This document shows positions 28,628 through 38,239 of a stretch of 64,000 nt of DNA, one piece after another. A program made the translations under genes and the position numbers. Numbering within the stretch: position 1 is the first letter of the stretch; each line of letters opens with the position of its first letter. The stretch is from contig JAIXOJ010000133.1 in NCBI GenBank assembly GCA_027486835.1, forward strand, positions 1 through 64,000, given 5' to 3'. The notes under the pieces are model-generated. The model was not told the origin of the DNA and made no database searches. It worked only from the letters and a program-made list of their open reading frames with translations. This DNA is from Chitinophagaceae bacterium. GTDB lineage: Bacteria; Bacteroidota; Bacteroidia; Chitinophagales; Chitinophagaceae.

Positions 28628-30161
28628 TAAATTTTATATGGTTAGTAAAAGCAGCTTCATTGGCGGTAGCCAAAAAAGAGCCATTGATTAATAACTGATG
28701 GAGATTTTCTATGTCGGTAGCAAAGATTCTGTCTGAAGTAGCAAAAGAAACTTGGCTACGCACAAATTGATGACAAGCTTCTATAATGGGGGTGGATTGT
28801 AATGGCCGCCTAAAATCCAATGCTTGTGCGGCATACAACAGTTCAATAGCTTGGATATAAGCTAAGTTGTCCAACACTTGATGCAACTTTCTACCACTAA
28901 TACTACCCATGGACACATGGTCTTCCTGACCCATTGAAGTAGGAATGCTATCAGCACTTGCAGGAAAACATAGGGTTTTGTTCTCCGTAACCAAGGCGGC
29001 TGCGGTGTATTGAGGAATCATAAAGCCGGAATTAAGTCCCGCTTCTTTTATCAAGAGTTTGGGCAGTCCGAAACGCCCTTCCAACATCAAATAACATCTG
29101 CGGTCGGCAATATTGCCCAATTCAGCCGCAGCAACTGTGGCATAATCCAATGGAATTGCCAACGGTTGCCCATGAAAATTACCCCCACTGATGGTATCAT
29201 CTGCACTGAAAATGATGGGATTGTCTGTTACCGAATTGAGTTCTGTTTCAGTGAGTTCCTTTAAATGCAACCAAGCGTGACGAGAAGCGCCATGCACTTG
29301 TGGCATACAACGCAAAGAATATGGGTCTTGCACCCGCTCACAATTCACATGTGCTTGGAGTATTTCCGAATCTTTCAATAGGATTGACAATCTTTCTGCT
29401 ACTCTTATGCAGCCTGCAAAGGGACGCAATTGGTGCAATCTTGGGTCAAAAGGTCGAGCAGAACCCATTAAACCTTCTAGTGACATCGCCCCAATAATAT
29501 CAGCCGTCTCTAAAGCTTGGTGCATTTTAGCCACGGCTGCTACAGCAAATGATAAGATAAATTGGGTGCCATTAATCAATGCCAATCCTTCTTTTGGGCC
29601 CAATGCTATCGGTGCTAATTGGTTAGCTTGAAATACCTCAATCGTTTCTTTTTGCTCACCATCTACCCATACTTTACCCAATCCAATCAGTGGCAAAAAC
29701 AAGTGCGACAATGGTGCTAAATCGCCCGAAGCACCTACAGAACCTTTTTCGGGTACTACAGGAATAATATCTTGCTCAATATGCCAAATAATTCTTTCAA
29801 GCGTAGCTAATGAAACACCTGAAAAGCCTTGTGCAAGGGCATGAACTTTTGTAATGAGCATCAATTTCGCCACCATCGTTGGGATGGGATTTCCAACCCC
29901 TACACTATGGCTTTGCAATAAATTATGTTGTAATTGCCTTGTATCAGCAGCAGAAATTTGGGTGTCACACAGCGAACCAAAGCCTGTATTGATGCCATAA
30001 ACCGTTTGGCTACTCGCCACAATTTCCTCCACATAAGCCTTAGACTGCTGCACTTGTTCTATTGCCTTTGGAGAAAGTATTGCCTTTGCAACACCATTGG
30101 CAATGTCCATACAAATGCCCACAGTAAGTTTGTCTATGCCATAATGAAAAGGCTTCTGCAT
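28599..30161 (-). CDS. hutH: Histidine ammonia-lyase
   Basis: Removes ammonia from L-histidine to give urocanate, the first step of the pathway. 520 residues. The Ala-Ser-Gly tripeptide that cyclises to the MIO cofactor is in [15 protein letters not shown] (about residue 142). The substrate-binding Tyr in GINTGFGSL and the STPIIEA and [10 protein letters not shown] motifs are present. It is first in the operon. A degenerate promoter-like pair (CATATTTG on the minus strand at 30196-30203, TTTG about 16 bases further upstream) lies ahead of it. No hutG or hutF is nearby; the final step is probably made by ftcD at 56.4 kb. Confidence 0.96.
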   Translation of the reverse strand: MQKPFHYGIDKLTVGICMDIANGVAKAILSPKAIEQVQQSKAYVEEIVASSQTVYGINTGFGSLCDTQISAADTRQLQHNLLQSHSVGVGNPIPTMVAKLMLITKVHALAQGFSGVSLATLERIIWHIEQDIIPVVPEKGSVGASGDLAPLSHLFLPLIGLGKVWVDGEQKETIEVFQANQLAPIALGPKEGLALINGTQFILSFAVAAVAKMHQALETADIIGAMSLEGLMGSARPFDPRLHQLRPFAGCIRVAERLSILLKDSEILQAHVNCERVQDPYSLRCMPQVHGASRHAWLHLKELTETELNSVTDNPIIFSADDTISGGNFHGQPLAIPLDYATVAAAELGNIADRRCYLMLEGRFGLPKLLIKEAGLNSGFMIPQYTAAALVTENKTLCFPASADSIPTSMGQEDHVSMGSISGRKLHQVLDNLAYIQAIELLYAAQALDFRRPLQSTPIIEACHQFVRSQVSFATSDRIFATDIENLHQLLINGSFLATANEAAFTNHIKFNENAQFSIY

Positions 30162-30365
30162 GAAATTAAAAAACTTTGTTTAATTGTGATGTTTACAAAT
30201 ATGCCATTTTAAAGTTGGGCAAAATGAGATAATTGCTGGAAATGCTCAAGGAAAATGAGAAAGAATGAGAAGTTCCGGTTAGACCATTGATATACCTCTT
30301 AGCTATTGAACTTCAAGCAACAATTAGTGTAAAAAGAAAGATTTAAATAAGCATTTCAAAGTTCT

Positions 30366-32090
30366 TTACTCTATCTGCTTTACCAACCCGCTTTTAGTAA
30401 TCTCATTCTCACTAAATACATCTATAGTAAACCAATACCCATAGCCTTTATTCAAAGAACGTATGGTAACTTCCGATTTATCATACACCATATAGTTATG
30501 GTAAAGCTTATCCTTTGTGTTGCCATAACGGATATTGTATCCTGTAGCACCTTCAATTGCTTTCCAACTAAGTTTTACTACCCTGCCATCATTTTCATCT
30601 CTTTTTAACTCAAATTCATTCAAAGCCCCAGGCTTTTTTACTACTCCCTTTCCAAAAATTCTTAGTCCAGAAATGGCAAACTTTCCATCAGGTGTATTCA
30701 CGTTTAGCACCTTAATATATCGTGCCTTTATGGGCTTTCCAAGTTCAAAATATGGATGTGGCAAATCTTCATTGCTATTAGATTTATCAATTACTGTTTT
30801 CCAATTAATATTATCCTCGCTTGATTGTATAATATATTGATAACCTCTTTGCACTTGTGGCCTTCCTAAGGTTTTGGTTTCTACATCAGCAAAGTTTATT
30901 TGGATGGCATTGATGGTGGGTTTGCTTTCTAAATCAATGGTAATAAACTCCCCTTTATCACCTGTTTTTGCACTCCACCAATCTCTTATTTCTTCGTTAA
31001 CAGCAAAAATTGGTTTTGTTTTTTCAGTATCTAAGGTGGAGGAAACAATCACAGGCTTATTGTATGACAAGAGCATCCAACCTTTAAAATAGCTTTCTAC
31101 TTTCTGTTCTTTTTTTGTGGGAAACAAATAGGGATAATCGCCAAAACCAGTATAAGTGCGCATTGTTCCATCAGCATCAAAAGTGGTAGGAAACAAGCCT
31201 AGTCTGCGTTCGAACATATGTTTCTTACTGATCGTCATCGTAACAATATGCCAGTAATTACCAAATTTATCTTGAAAGGTGCCGCTGTGCCCCGCACTTG
31301 CTATAAAGCCTTGTGGTTTGTAAGAAAACGGATTAAATGCTTGAAAAGTATAAGGCCCATAAGGCTTGTCTGCCACATACACTCCGTCGCAGTAACTCTT
31401 AAATTGAGTTCCAGGAGCGGCATATTGTAAGTAATATTTGCCTCCGTATTTGGTCATCCAACAACCTTCAATCCAAGGATTGGTGTTTTTAGTGTTGTCA
31501 TCACCCCCCATTTCAAAGCCATGATTGTCTCGATCAGGATAAATGATCGGCTGGGGTGTTCCTATAAAATGAAACCGATTGTTTTTATCTAGCTCTACCA
31601 CTTTTGTGGGAGTTTTATTGGAGCAACCATAATAGAGATACAATTTTTGATCATCATCTAAAAACAAACAAGGATCAATTACACTACTATCTATTTCGCC
31701 ATAATGCTCCCATTTTCCACCTATTGGGCTAGTAGATTTATATATCTTTTTACCTCCAGAAGCTAGGAAATACAATGCATTATCAATGGCAACTACAGTT
31801 GGTGCATAATCTTCCCAAGGCAGTGTTTGATTGGTAATAAATTTCCAATCTTTTAAATCATTAGACATCCAATAACCTCCTGATTTAGAAGCAAACAAGA
31901 AGTAGTTATCTTGAAATAACACCACCATTGGGTCGGCTGCTTCTCTGCGCGAAGGAGCATCTGGCCTAAAACGATAACTAATATTGATGGGGTTGCAAAA
32001 AGTAGTGGGTACTTTTTTTTCTTGGGCTACCGTATCAGCTACTACAGCTAACATCAATAAGTAGAAAAGCAATCTCTTTTTATTCCACAT
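30366..32090 (-). CDS. Secreted GH43-family glycosidase with F5/8 type C and fibronectin III domains
   Basis: 574 residues. A signal peptide (about 1-22) is followed by a five-bladed beta-propeller of the GH43 type (about 30-330; EAADPMVVLFQDNYFLFAS with the catalytic-base Asp region, then IDPCLFLDDD and WIEGCWMTKYGGKYYLQYA). A discoidin/F5-8 type C carbohydrate-binding domain (about 350-480) and a fibronectin III-like domain (about 490-574) follow. GH43 enzymes remove arabinose or xylose from plant polysaccharide; the exact substrate is not readable. The gene is alone, with no SusC/SusD pair nearby. Confidence 0.85.
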   Translation of the reverse strand: MWNKKRLLFYLLMLAVVADTVAQEKKVPTTFCNPINISYRFRPDAPSRREAADPMVVLFQDNYFLFASKSGGYWMSNDLKDWKFITNQTLPWEDYAPTVVAIDNALYFLASGGKKIYKSTSPIGGKWEHYGEIDSSVIDPCLFLDDDQKLYLYYGCSNKTPTKVVELDKNNRFHFIGTPQPIIYPDRDNHGFEMGGDDNTKNTNPWIEGCWMTKYGGKYYLQYAAPGTQFKSYCDGVYVADKPYGPYTFQAFNPFSYKPQGFIASAGHSGTFQDKFGNYWHIVTMTISKKHMFERRLGLFPTTFDADGTMRTYTGFGDYPYLFPTKKEQKVESYFKGWMLLSYNKPVIVSSTLDTEKTKPIFAVNEEIRDWWSAKTGDKGEFITIDLESKPTINAIQINFADVETKTLGRPQVQRGYQYIIQSSEDNINWKTVIDKSNSNEDLPHPYFELGKPIKARYIKVLNVNTPDGKFAISGLRIFGKGVVKKPGALNEFELKRDENDGRVVKLSWKAIEGATGYNIRYGNTKDKLYHNYMVYDKSEVTIRSLNKGYGYWFTIDVFSENEITKSGLVKQIE

Positions 32091-32299
32091 AGCTCTGGTT
32101 TAACGGCTTTTATTTTTCAATCTCTTGCAAAATGATTGAGTTGTAAATGTTATTTTGGTCAATTCTTATTTTAAACATCCAAACACTGCACTTTTTCATT
32201 GGATTCTATTTTGATTTAGAAGCAAGTTTTGAATAGTACCATGGGTGCATAAAAATCTAACTTCTTTCACTTTTTTTAGAAGTACCAACCATTAATTAG

Positions 32300-33100
32300 C
32301 TACGGTGCAGTAATTTTTCCGGTAATTTTTGTTTGTACAGGTGTTCCTCCAAAACTCCCTCCTAAGGTTACATCACAAATGCTTACTTGTATTTTACCAT
32401 TTTGATGTGTTACATAAACTTTTTCAGAAGTATTATTTGATGAATAGTAAATGCTTTGAGATATCGTAGATATAAATACAGAATAAACACTAAATACACC
32501 ACTGAAAGAAATACTATTAGCAATATCATATACACCATCTTCAGGTTCTTTTGTGTTCCAATATTGATTAAAATAAACACCAAAACTTCCACTTGAACCA
32601 GATAAACTCATTCGATTCCAAGTTGGACTTAAGTTCCAATATGTATTTGTAAAATTAAGATCTGGTAGTGTAGAAAATTGAATTACATTGTTTGTTGGTG
32701 AACAAGGAGGGGTTACAGGTACATTTACAATATTCAAATAAACACTATCAATGTTTGTTGTACACTTGTTGTTGCTCGCTACAACATAAATCCATCCTTG
32801 ATCATTTTTAGTACAGCTCCTCAGGTCAAAGGTGGTACCATTAGATACAGAATTTACTTTATTCTCTTGTGTCCACTTATACGCAATATTTGGTACATTA
32901 CTAACACTAAGTGATATTGAATCGCCTACATAATATGAGGACTTTACTCCCCGAATTTTAATTTTAGCAATTGAGTCGCAAACCGAACCATCGTCATTGT
33001 TAAGAATTTCTTCAACAGCATTAGCTGCTTTTTTTGAACACGACTTTACACTTAACGCAACAACGAATAACAACGCAAACCGAAATAGATTTTTTACCAT
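32300..33100 (-). CDS. Putative lipoprotein with Ig-like segment
   Basis: The start at MVKNLFRFALLFVVALS puts a lipobox-like LSVKSC at about residues 16-21, predicting lipidation on Cys21; an upstream ATG would add 12 residues ahead of the signal. The mature protein has about 245 residues, rich in Ser/Thr/Asn. An Ig/PKD-like stretch (GDSISLSVSNVPNIAYKWTQE) resembles the repeats of the giant T9SS proteins, and the C-terminal half is unassigned. Function unknown; probably surface or outer-membrane attached. Confidence 0.7.
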   Translation of the reverse strand: MVKNLFRFALLFVVALSVKSCSKKAANAVEEILNNDDGSVCDSIAKIKIRGVKSSYYVGDSISLSVSNVPNIAYKWTQENKVNSVSNGTTFDLRSCTKNDQGWIYVVASNNKCTTNIDSVYLNIVNVPVTPPCSPTNNVIQFSTLPDLNFTNTYWNLSPTWNRMSLSGSSGSFGVYFNQYWNTKEPEDGVYDIANSISFSGVFSVYSVFISTISQSIYYSSNNTSEKVYVTHQNGKIQVSICDVTLGGSFGGTPVQTKITGKITAP

Positions 33101-33281
33101 GGTGTATTTTTTATTTTTATAAAAATGAATTCTCAAACCCTAAAATGATTCAAAAAGATTAATCCCAATTGGGTAACGCTTAATAATAGTAAGACAATAT
33201 TAGCAATGAAGGAAAATCCCTCTACAAATTTTCCTGCAATTCAAGTAACCTATACACCATTTTTTAACCCCTCCATCAATG

Positions 33282-34445
33282 CTAGCAAGCTGCCAATGCC
33301 TGCTGAATGTCGGCAAGAATATCTTGTACATGTTCTAGCCCTACAGAAATACGAATGAGTCCTGGTGTAATGCCTACACCTAATCTTTCCGCTTCGGTTA
33401 GTTTGGAATGGGTGGTGCTGGCTGGGTGCGAAGCAATGCTTCGGGTATCTCCCAAATTGGGGGTCATCGAAAGTAACTGCAATGCATCAAGGAATTTTCT
33501 ACCACTTTCTAGTCCGCCTTTTAGCTCAAAACATACAATTCCTCCGCCTTTGGCCATTTGTTTAATGGCAATGGCATATTCGGGGTGCGAAGGCAGGTGC
33601 GGATATTTTACCCATGCTATTTTTTCATGCGACTCGAGTGCCGTGGCTAAAGCAAGGGCGTTGGCGCAATGCCGTTCCATGCGTACATCCAATGTTTCTA
33701 GGCTTTTGGTCAATACCCAAGCATTAAAGGCACTCATAGTGGGTCCCGTATTGCGGCAGAATAAATAAATTTCTCTTATTAATTCGGCTTTGCCTACAAT
33801 CACCCCGCCTAATACACGGCCTTGTCCATCTATCCATTTGGTAGCACTGTGGCTTACAATGTCTGCCCCATAAGCAATCGGGTTTTGTAAAATAGGAGAG
33901 GCAAAACAATTGTCCACATTCATTATCAGTCCATGCTTTTTGCAAAAAGCACCTGCCCATTCTAGGTCTATGATTTCAAGTTGTGGGTTGGTGGGTGTTT
34001 CTAAGTACACCATTTTGGTGTTGGGTTGCACGGCGGCCTCCCATTCTTCGGGTTGATTGGCTTTTACCAAGGTGCAAGCAATGCCATACTTGGGCAAAAA
34101 CTTGGTGGCCAGTGCATAGGTACTGCCAAATACCGAGCTGCTACAAATGAGGTGATCCCCCGCTTGCAACAGTGCAAAAATGGAATTGAACACCGCTGCC
34201 ATTCCTGAGGCGGTTGCAAAACCAGCTTCTGCTCCTTCGAGTACACACATTTTATGCACAAATTCATCTACCGTAGGGTTGCTATATCGGCTGTAAATAT
34301 TATAGTCATTTTCTTCGGCAAAGGCGGCCCGCATGTCTTCCGCTGAGTCAAACGTGAAGCTGCTGGTAAGATATAAGGGGGTTGAATGTTCCATTTCATT
34401 CGATTGACCCGTTTGTAGCCGGATGGCTGCTGTTTGTTTATGCAT
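33282..34445 (-). CDS. metZ: O-succinylhomoserine sulfhydrylase-type PLP enzyme
   Basis: Cys/Met metabolism PLP enzyme making homocysteine (or cystathionine) from an activated homoserine. 387 residues, family length. SGMAAVFNSIFALLQAGDH (cofactor phosphate site), YLETPTNPQLEIIDL, NVDNCFASP (PLP-binding Asp) and the lysine of SHSATKWIDGQGRVLGG that forms the Schiff base are all present. Sulfhydrylase is favoured over cystathionine gamma-synthase or gamma-lyase on general resemblance only; the reaction cannot be fixed from the sequence. A 7-bp repeat tract lies in the leader directly before the start codon. Confidence 0.85.
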   Translation of the reverse strand: MHKQTAAIRLQTGQSNEMEHSTPLYLTSSFTFDSAEDMRAAFAEENDYNIYSRYSNPTVDEFVHKMCVLEGAEAGFATASGMAAVFNSIFALLQAGDHLICSSSVFGSTYALATKFLPKYGIACTLVKANQPEEWEAAVQPNTKMVYLETPTNPQLEIIDLEWAGAFCKKHGLIMNVDNCFASPILQNPIAYGADIVSHSATKWIDGQGRVLGGVIVGKAELIREIYLFCRNTGPTMSAFNAWVLTKSLETLDVRMERHCANALALATALESHEKIAWVKYPHLPSHPEYAIAIKQMAKGGGIVCFELKGGLESGRKFLDALQLLSMTPNLGDTRSIASHPASTTHSKLTEAERLGVGITPGLIRISVGLEHVQDILADIQQALAAC

Positions 34446-34446
34446 A

Positions 34447-34505
34447 TTTTAGGTATTAAGTTTTAGGAGATAGGTGGTAAGTTTTAGGTGATAAGTAGTA
34501 GGTAA
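34447..34505 (-). repeat. Degenerate 7-bp tandem repeat in the metZ leader
   Basis: On the minus strand this is eight successive heptamers of the form ACYTANN (ACCTACT, ACTTATC, ACCTAAA, ACTTACC, ACCTATC, TCCTAAA, ACTTAAT, ACCTAAA), ending about 3 bases before the metZ ATG. The same heptamer type occurs before the gene at 45119-47044. Confidence 0.75.
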
Positions 34506-34622
34506 TTGGTGTCGAGCTTTCAAACGATACTTAATCAATTTTTACACAATAAAATCAACACAATTGTCCGTTCGATTCCTTCTAGTTTCCTATTTCCTTT
34601 CACTTACTACTTGCTATGGTAA

Positions 34623-35045
34623 CTACGGATGTACAAATGTTTCTGTGGTAATAGTTGCGCCAGCCGCTACCAAAGTAGCTGAAACCGAACAGTATTTCTC
34701 TAGCGATAAATCCACTGCTTTTTGGGCTTTTTCAGCATCCACTTCACCATAAAAATGAAATTCAATTACAATGTTTTTCCAAAGGGAGGGTTCTTTGCCC
34801 GCTTCTCTATCGCCTTTGATGGTCATGGTATAATCTCGTACTTGTTGGCGTTGTTTTTTTAATATCATGAGTACATCAATGGCACTGCAACCGCCCAAGG
34901 CTGTGAGCAACAACTGCATGGGTCTTGCTCCATAGTTTTGACCGCCCGATTCGGGGCTGCTGTCCATTTTTACTACATGTCCGTTTTCGTCGGTGGCTTC
35001 AAAACCAAAATCGTTTTGTACCCTTTTAAGTTCTATTACTGGCAT
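34623..35045 (-). CDS. OsmC/Ohr-family peroxide-reducing protein
   Basis: 140 residues starting MPVIELKRVQNDFGFEATDENGHVV. It has the two family cysteines, one in LGGCSAIDVLMIL (about residue 53) and one in EKYCSVSATL (about 118). These form the thiol pair that reduces organic hydroperoxides. The sequence fits the OsmC branch rather than Ohr. It is leftward, 177 bases upstream of metZ; co-transcription is uncertain. Confidence 0.9.
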   Translation of the reverse strand: MPVIELKRVQNDFGFEATDENGHVVKMDSSPESGGQNYGARPMQLLLTALGGCSAIDVLMILKKQRQQVRDYTMTIKGDREAGKEPSLWKNIVIEFHFYGEVDAEKAQKAVDLSLEKYCSVSATLVAAGATITTETFVHP

Positions 35046-35143
35046 ACACTTGAATTTTTTTCAGAAAGGGGCGAAGGTATCTGAAAAAGATGAGTGAACA
35101 GATGCGCCGCCCTGTTGAATATTGACCGCTTGCTTTTTAATAT

Positions 35144-35225
35144 TATACTCAAAATAGCATAGAATGGTGCATCAACTTCCTATAAGCTTACAGCATTTGG
35201 GAGGTTTAACTGCCTAGTATTTCTA
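35144..35225 (-). repeat. Dispersed structured element, copy B (inverted)
   Basis: Reverse-strand copy of the element at 13884. On the minus strand it has AATACTAGGCAGTT, AACCTCCC, GGAAGTTGATGCAC and ATTTTGAGTATA, matching copy A closely at both ends while the middle differs. Part of the hairpin is kept with changed bases in both arms. It lies about 390 bases before the 21-bp array at 35616. Confidence 0.65.
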
Positions 35226-35615
35226 GTACCTCTTTTTTCCTGATAAAGTATAATGGAGTACATATTATCACGGTTTGGGTAGTTTTTCTCCCGTTTTGGT
35301 TGTAAATCTTATCATTCTAACAGAATTTATTAGCCTATTTACCTCACTTGCGGTGATACATCAGTAAATCCAAGACTCCTACCCTTTTGTAATAGTTGAT
35401 TGGCGTGTCCATTTGCCTAGCTGTTATACTTCCTTTTGATATCATTGGATTTAAATTAAACTCCTTGGCTTCATTTTGCGAAGCTGAAAAAAATATCTAG
35501 TGTGAGTAGCAATAATTTATTCATCCAATTAACTGCTTTCTTTCCTCAAAATTTTATCTTCTTAGTCCTTTTTACAGATATTTTGATAATGCCTGATGAT
35601 TATTTTGTTGGATAT
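35226..35615. other. Gene-free stretch before the 21-bp array
   Basis: About 390 AT-rich bases with no supported gene. A GTG-initiated frame from 35502 runs into the array and would encode a hydrophobic start plus SRFGVVH repeats. It has no good translation signals and was not called. Confidence 0.4.
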
Positions 35616-35783
35616 AGCCGTTTTGGCGTAGTGCATAGCCGTTTTGGCGTAGTGCATAGCCGTTTTGGCGTAGTGCATAGCCATTTTGGCGTAGTACATA
35701 GCCGTTTTGGCGTAGTACATAGCCGTTTTGGCGTAGCGTATAGCCGTTTTGGCGTAATGCATAGCCGTTTTGGCGTTATCTAT
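35616..35783. repeat. 21-bp tandem repeat array, 8 units
   Basis: Eight exact-length units of AGCCGTTTTGGCGTAGTGCAT (one more base than 20 if written in full: AGCCGTTTTGGC then GTAGTGCAT). The first three are identical; later ones carry one to five substitutions, and the array decays into CGCCTTGTTAGCG. GCC and GGC inside each unit are inverted. Both strands stay open as heptapeptide repeats (SRFGVVH or YAKTAMH), which is expected for a 21-base unit without stops. Confidence 0.92.
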
Positions 35784-36231
35784 CGCCTTGTTAGCGTTTT
35801 TTGTGGACTAATGCTCATCATTACCCGGGTAATCCCTAAATTTTAAACTTGATGAGCTAATTCAACCCGCTAGCTGTAGCTCATTATCCCCTTCAATAGT
35901 TTTGAAGTTGCTCTATAATAGTTTAATACTTTTTCCCTAATTAAAAAGAGGGCGTATTGTTTTTTCCTAAGCTGATAGAAGCGGGAATGTATGGGGGTCG
36001 ATTGCTGTGGAAATTACCCCATAACTAGAAAATTGATGCCCTTAATAATAATAGACTTGCTTTGGTTTATCCCAATTTGCATTGGAATTGACGGTATGTA
36101 TGGGCATTCATACATAAACAAAATACTTGTTTTTAGTGGGGGATTAAATACCCACCCTACCTAAATGATTTGGTGGACAACCGGTAACTATAAAGCCAGA
36201 TTGCATCAATAGGTGCTGCGTTTTAATTTTT
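35784..36231. other. Gene-free stretch after the 21-bp array
   Basis: About 450 bases without a supported gene. It contains an 8-base inverted repeat (TATGTATG at 36095-36102 with CATACATA at 36109-36116) and a smaller CCAAT/ATTGG hairpin just before it. I see no family match. Confidence 0.4.
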
Positions 36232-36331
36232 AAATGGGATAAACTGATGCGCTCAAAAAACGCAGGAGTTAAGCCTCCCAAAAGTTTTAACCTTCGGGAT
36301 GTAGATGCGCGGTTTTATCCCATTTTGAGGG
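36232..36331 (+). repeat. Dispersed structured element, copy C
   Basis: Third copy. It shares TGATGCGCTC at the left, GTTAAGCCTCCC, TTCGGGATGTAGATGCGCGG and CCCATTTTGAG at the right with copy A. Here the outer ends AAATGGGATAAAC and GTTTTATCCCATTT also pair as a 13-base stem, so the whole element can fold as one long hairpin. Confidence 0.65.
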
Positions 36332-36453
36332 TAAAAATCATCTCTATTTTGAACTTAAAAGGTTGTTTTACGAAAATTAAGGGCAAAAAATTAGGTTGTT
36401 TGATGGATGTTTCTACAAACAATGATGCAACACATTTTTGTCGTTTCAACACA

Positions 36454-37194
36454 TCAACCCAAAGGAAAAGGATATATCACTTGCTCTAAAAAAAGACCGG
36501 TAGCAGGGGTGCTAAAATTGGCTTGCGTGCAATCTTTCTGCTCAATAATTTCTATAAAACGATTCATATCAATGCTTCCTCTGCCCACCAATAGCATGGT
36601 GCCCACCAATGCGCGAACCATCCCCCGCAAAAATCGATTCGCCTTTACGGTAAATACCAAACAGTCCTCGTGTTCCGTCCATTGTGCGGTGTCTATTTGG
36701 CAGAAAAAAGTTTTTACTTGTGTATGTCGCTTAGAAAAACTGGTAAAATCAGTTTGGTTTAATAGGATGTCGGCGGCTGCTTGCAAAAGGTCAACCTGTA
36801 ATTTATAAGGATAAAACCAAGCCGTTTCGGTAAGAAATGGGTTCTTCTGCTTGGTTATGTAATATTTATATTGTCGGTGTGTGGCACTAAAACGAGCGTG
36901 CGCATCTGGTGCTACAGGTACAATGCTTTTGAGTACAATATCGTGCGGCAGCAGGGCGTTTAGGTTATACATTTTTCTTTCGAAGGCGGGTACGTCTATG
37001 TCCACATGAAAAAAATTTTGCCTTGCATGAACACCCGCATCGGTGCGTGAAGAACAAGCGAGTGGATACTTATTTTTAAACAACACCTGCATGGCATACT
37101 CCACTTTGCTTTGGATGGTCACCGCATTTTGCTGTACTTGAAAACCGCTGTAGTGCGTGCCTTTATAAGCCACTTCTAAGAAATATCGCTGCAT
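36454..37194 (-). CDS. truA: tRNA pseudouridine(38-40) synthase
   Basis: Isomerises uridines 38-40 in the tRNA anticodon stem. 246 residues with the N-terminal KGTHYSGFQVQ motif, the catalytic Asp in SSRTDAGVHARQNFFHVD (about residue 57) and the C-terminal FTVKANRFLRGMVRALVGTML. Family length is normal. It starts 10 bases after the DUF4476 gene and is probably in the same transcript. Confidence 0.96.
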   Translation of the reverse strand: MQRYFLEVAYKGTHYSGFQVQQNAVTIQSKVEYAMQVLFKNKYPLACSSRTDAGVHARQNFFHVDIDVPAFERKMYNLNALLPHDIVLKSIVPVAPDAHARFSATHRQYKYYITKQKNPFLTETAWFYPYKLQVDLLQAAADILLNQTDFTSFSKRHTQVKTFFCQIDTAQWTEHEDCLVFTVKANRFLRGMVRALVGTMLLVGRGSIDMNRFIEIIEQKDCTQANFSTPATGLFLEQVIYPFPLG

Positions 37195-37204
37195 CAGAAA
37201 CTTA

Positions 37205-37972
37205 CTATAATGCTTTGAATTGTTGAAGAATGGAGGGAGATTTGAACTCCGAGTCTAATGAACCAAAATTATTTGCATCTACTAAATGCGTTTTTGCTGC
37301 TTTAAACAAGGCTAGTTTATTGTTTTCATCCAACATCAAAAAACTGATTTTCCTTATCTGCAAAACAGAATAACATTTTTGGGCAAATGCCTTTTGGGCA
37401 ATCTGCAACCCTCTTTGTTCAGTAGCGGCGAGGGTTATTTGCTGCCGAAGCTGTTGAAAATCTTGATCGGTGGCCACGATGCAATCATTTGCCGTAGGCT
37501 TAACTGCTTTTGAAGTGGCAGTAGGGGTAGGTAGTTCAGGTTTAATTGGGTCGATGGTTAATGCTTTTTGATTAAACTCTTGCTGTAATTTATTTAATTG
37601 TTCTAGGGGCGAAAGGCCAAAAGCCTTAATTGGTATCAGGGTTTTATAGGTTTGAAGATTGAGCAACCCAAAAACAGTATCGTGCAATTGACGCAATTGA
37701 AAGCCTTTGTCTGTGGTATCTACATTCAGTAGGAAATGTTGCTCAGGATACTTATTGCCCACAAAACCGATGTCGGCTTGGTAGCTACCCATGGGCAATT
37801 GAGCAATGGTGAGGTATCCTTTGGCAGAAGAACTGTAATTGGTTTTGCCATCAAGCATCACATAAAATGGTTCGCCATTAGCAGATTCTATGTAAACAAA
37901 GTAATTTCTTTGGGCATTTGCCTTAATAGAAAAGAACAAAAAGCTTAGGAGAATACAAAAAGTATAACGCAT
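37205..37972 (-). CDS. Secreted DUF4476-domain protein
   Basis: 255 residues. A signal peptide (about 1-20, ending ANAQ) precedes an N-terminal beta region (RNYFVYIESANGEPFYVMLDG). A Pro/Thr-rich linker follows (about 145-160). The C-terminal part (CIVATDQDFQQLRQQI to the end) has the DUF4476 pattern of alternating small helices. Such proteins are widespread in Bacteroidota and their role is unknown. It is upstream of truA with a 10-base gap. Confidence 0.8.
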   Translation of the reverse strand: MRYTFCILLSFLFFSIKANAQRNYFVYIESANGEPFYVMLDGKTNYSSSAKGYLTIAQLPMGSYQADIGFVGNKYPEQHFLLNVDTTDKGFQLRQLHDTVFGLLNLQTYKTLIPIKAFGLSPLEQLNKLQQEFNQKALTIDPIKPELPTPTATSKAVKPTANDCIVATDQDFQQLRQQITLAATEQRGLQIAQKAFAQKCYSVLQIRKISFLMLDENNKLALFKAAKTHLVDANNFGSLDSEFKSPSILQQFKAL

Positions 37973-38149
37973 TTAGGGGGGATATTTATTGGCGCAAACA
38001 TACACCATGGATTTTAAGCAGATGTAGCACTTTGCAGCATTAATGGTTTTAAACTCATTTTATTGGTTGAAAAAACGATAGGATTCCTGTGGGCTTAAAT
38101 TGGTATGACTATATCATGCTGCTTATGCAATCACTAAAAGGTAAAAAAG

Positions 38150-38191
38150 CAAAAAGCCTTTATAGGGTTAAGTTGTCTATAAAGGCTTTTG
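38150..38191 (-). terminator. Terminator of the POT transporter gene
   Basis: Perfect 9-base stem GCCTTTATA/TATAAAGGC with flanking A and T runs. Leftward it ends in TTTTTGCTTTTTT. It lies about 50 bases past the stop at 38240. Confidence 0.85.
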
Positions 38192-38239
38192 CATTTGCGG
38201 AAGCTTGCTATACTATATATATTATAGTATGCGGCCCCA

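Noticed and set aside
34446-34622. SAM or cobalamin riboswitch before metZ
   Set aside because: I found no conserved riboswitch core; the leader is filled by the 7-bp repeats.
35502-35846. 114-codon plus-strand frame with SRFGVVH repeats
   Set aside because: GTG start without context, both strands open through the array, no family resemblance.
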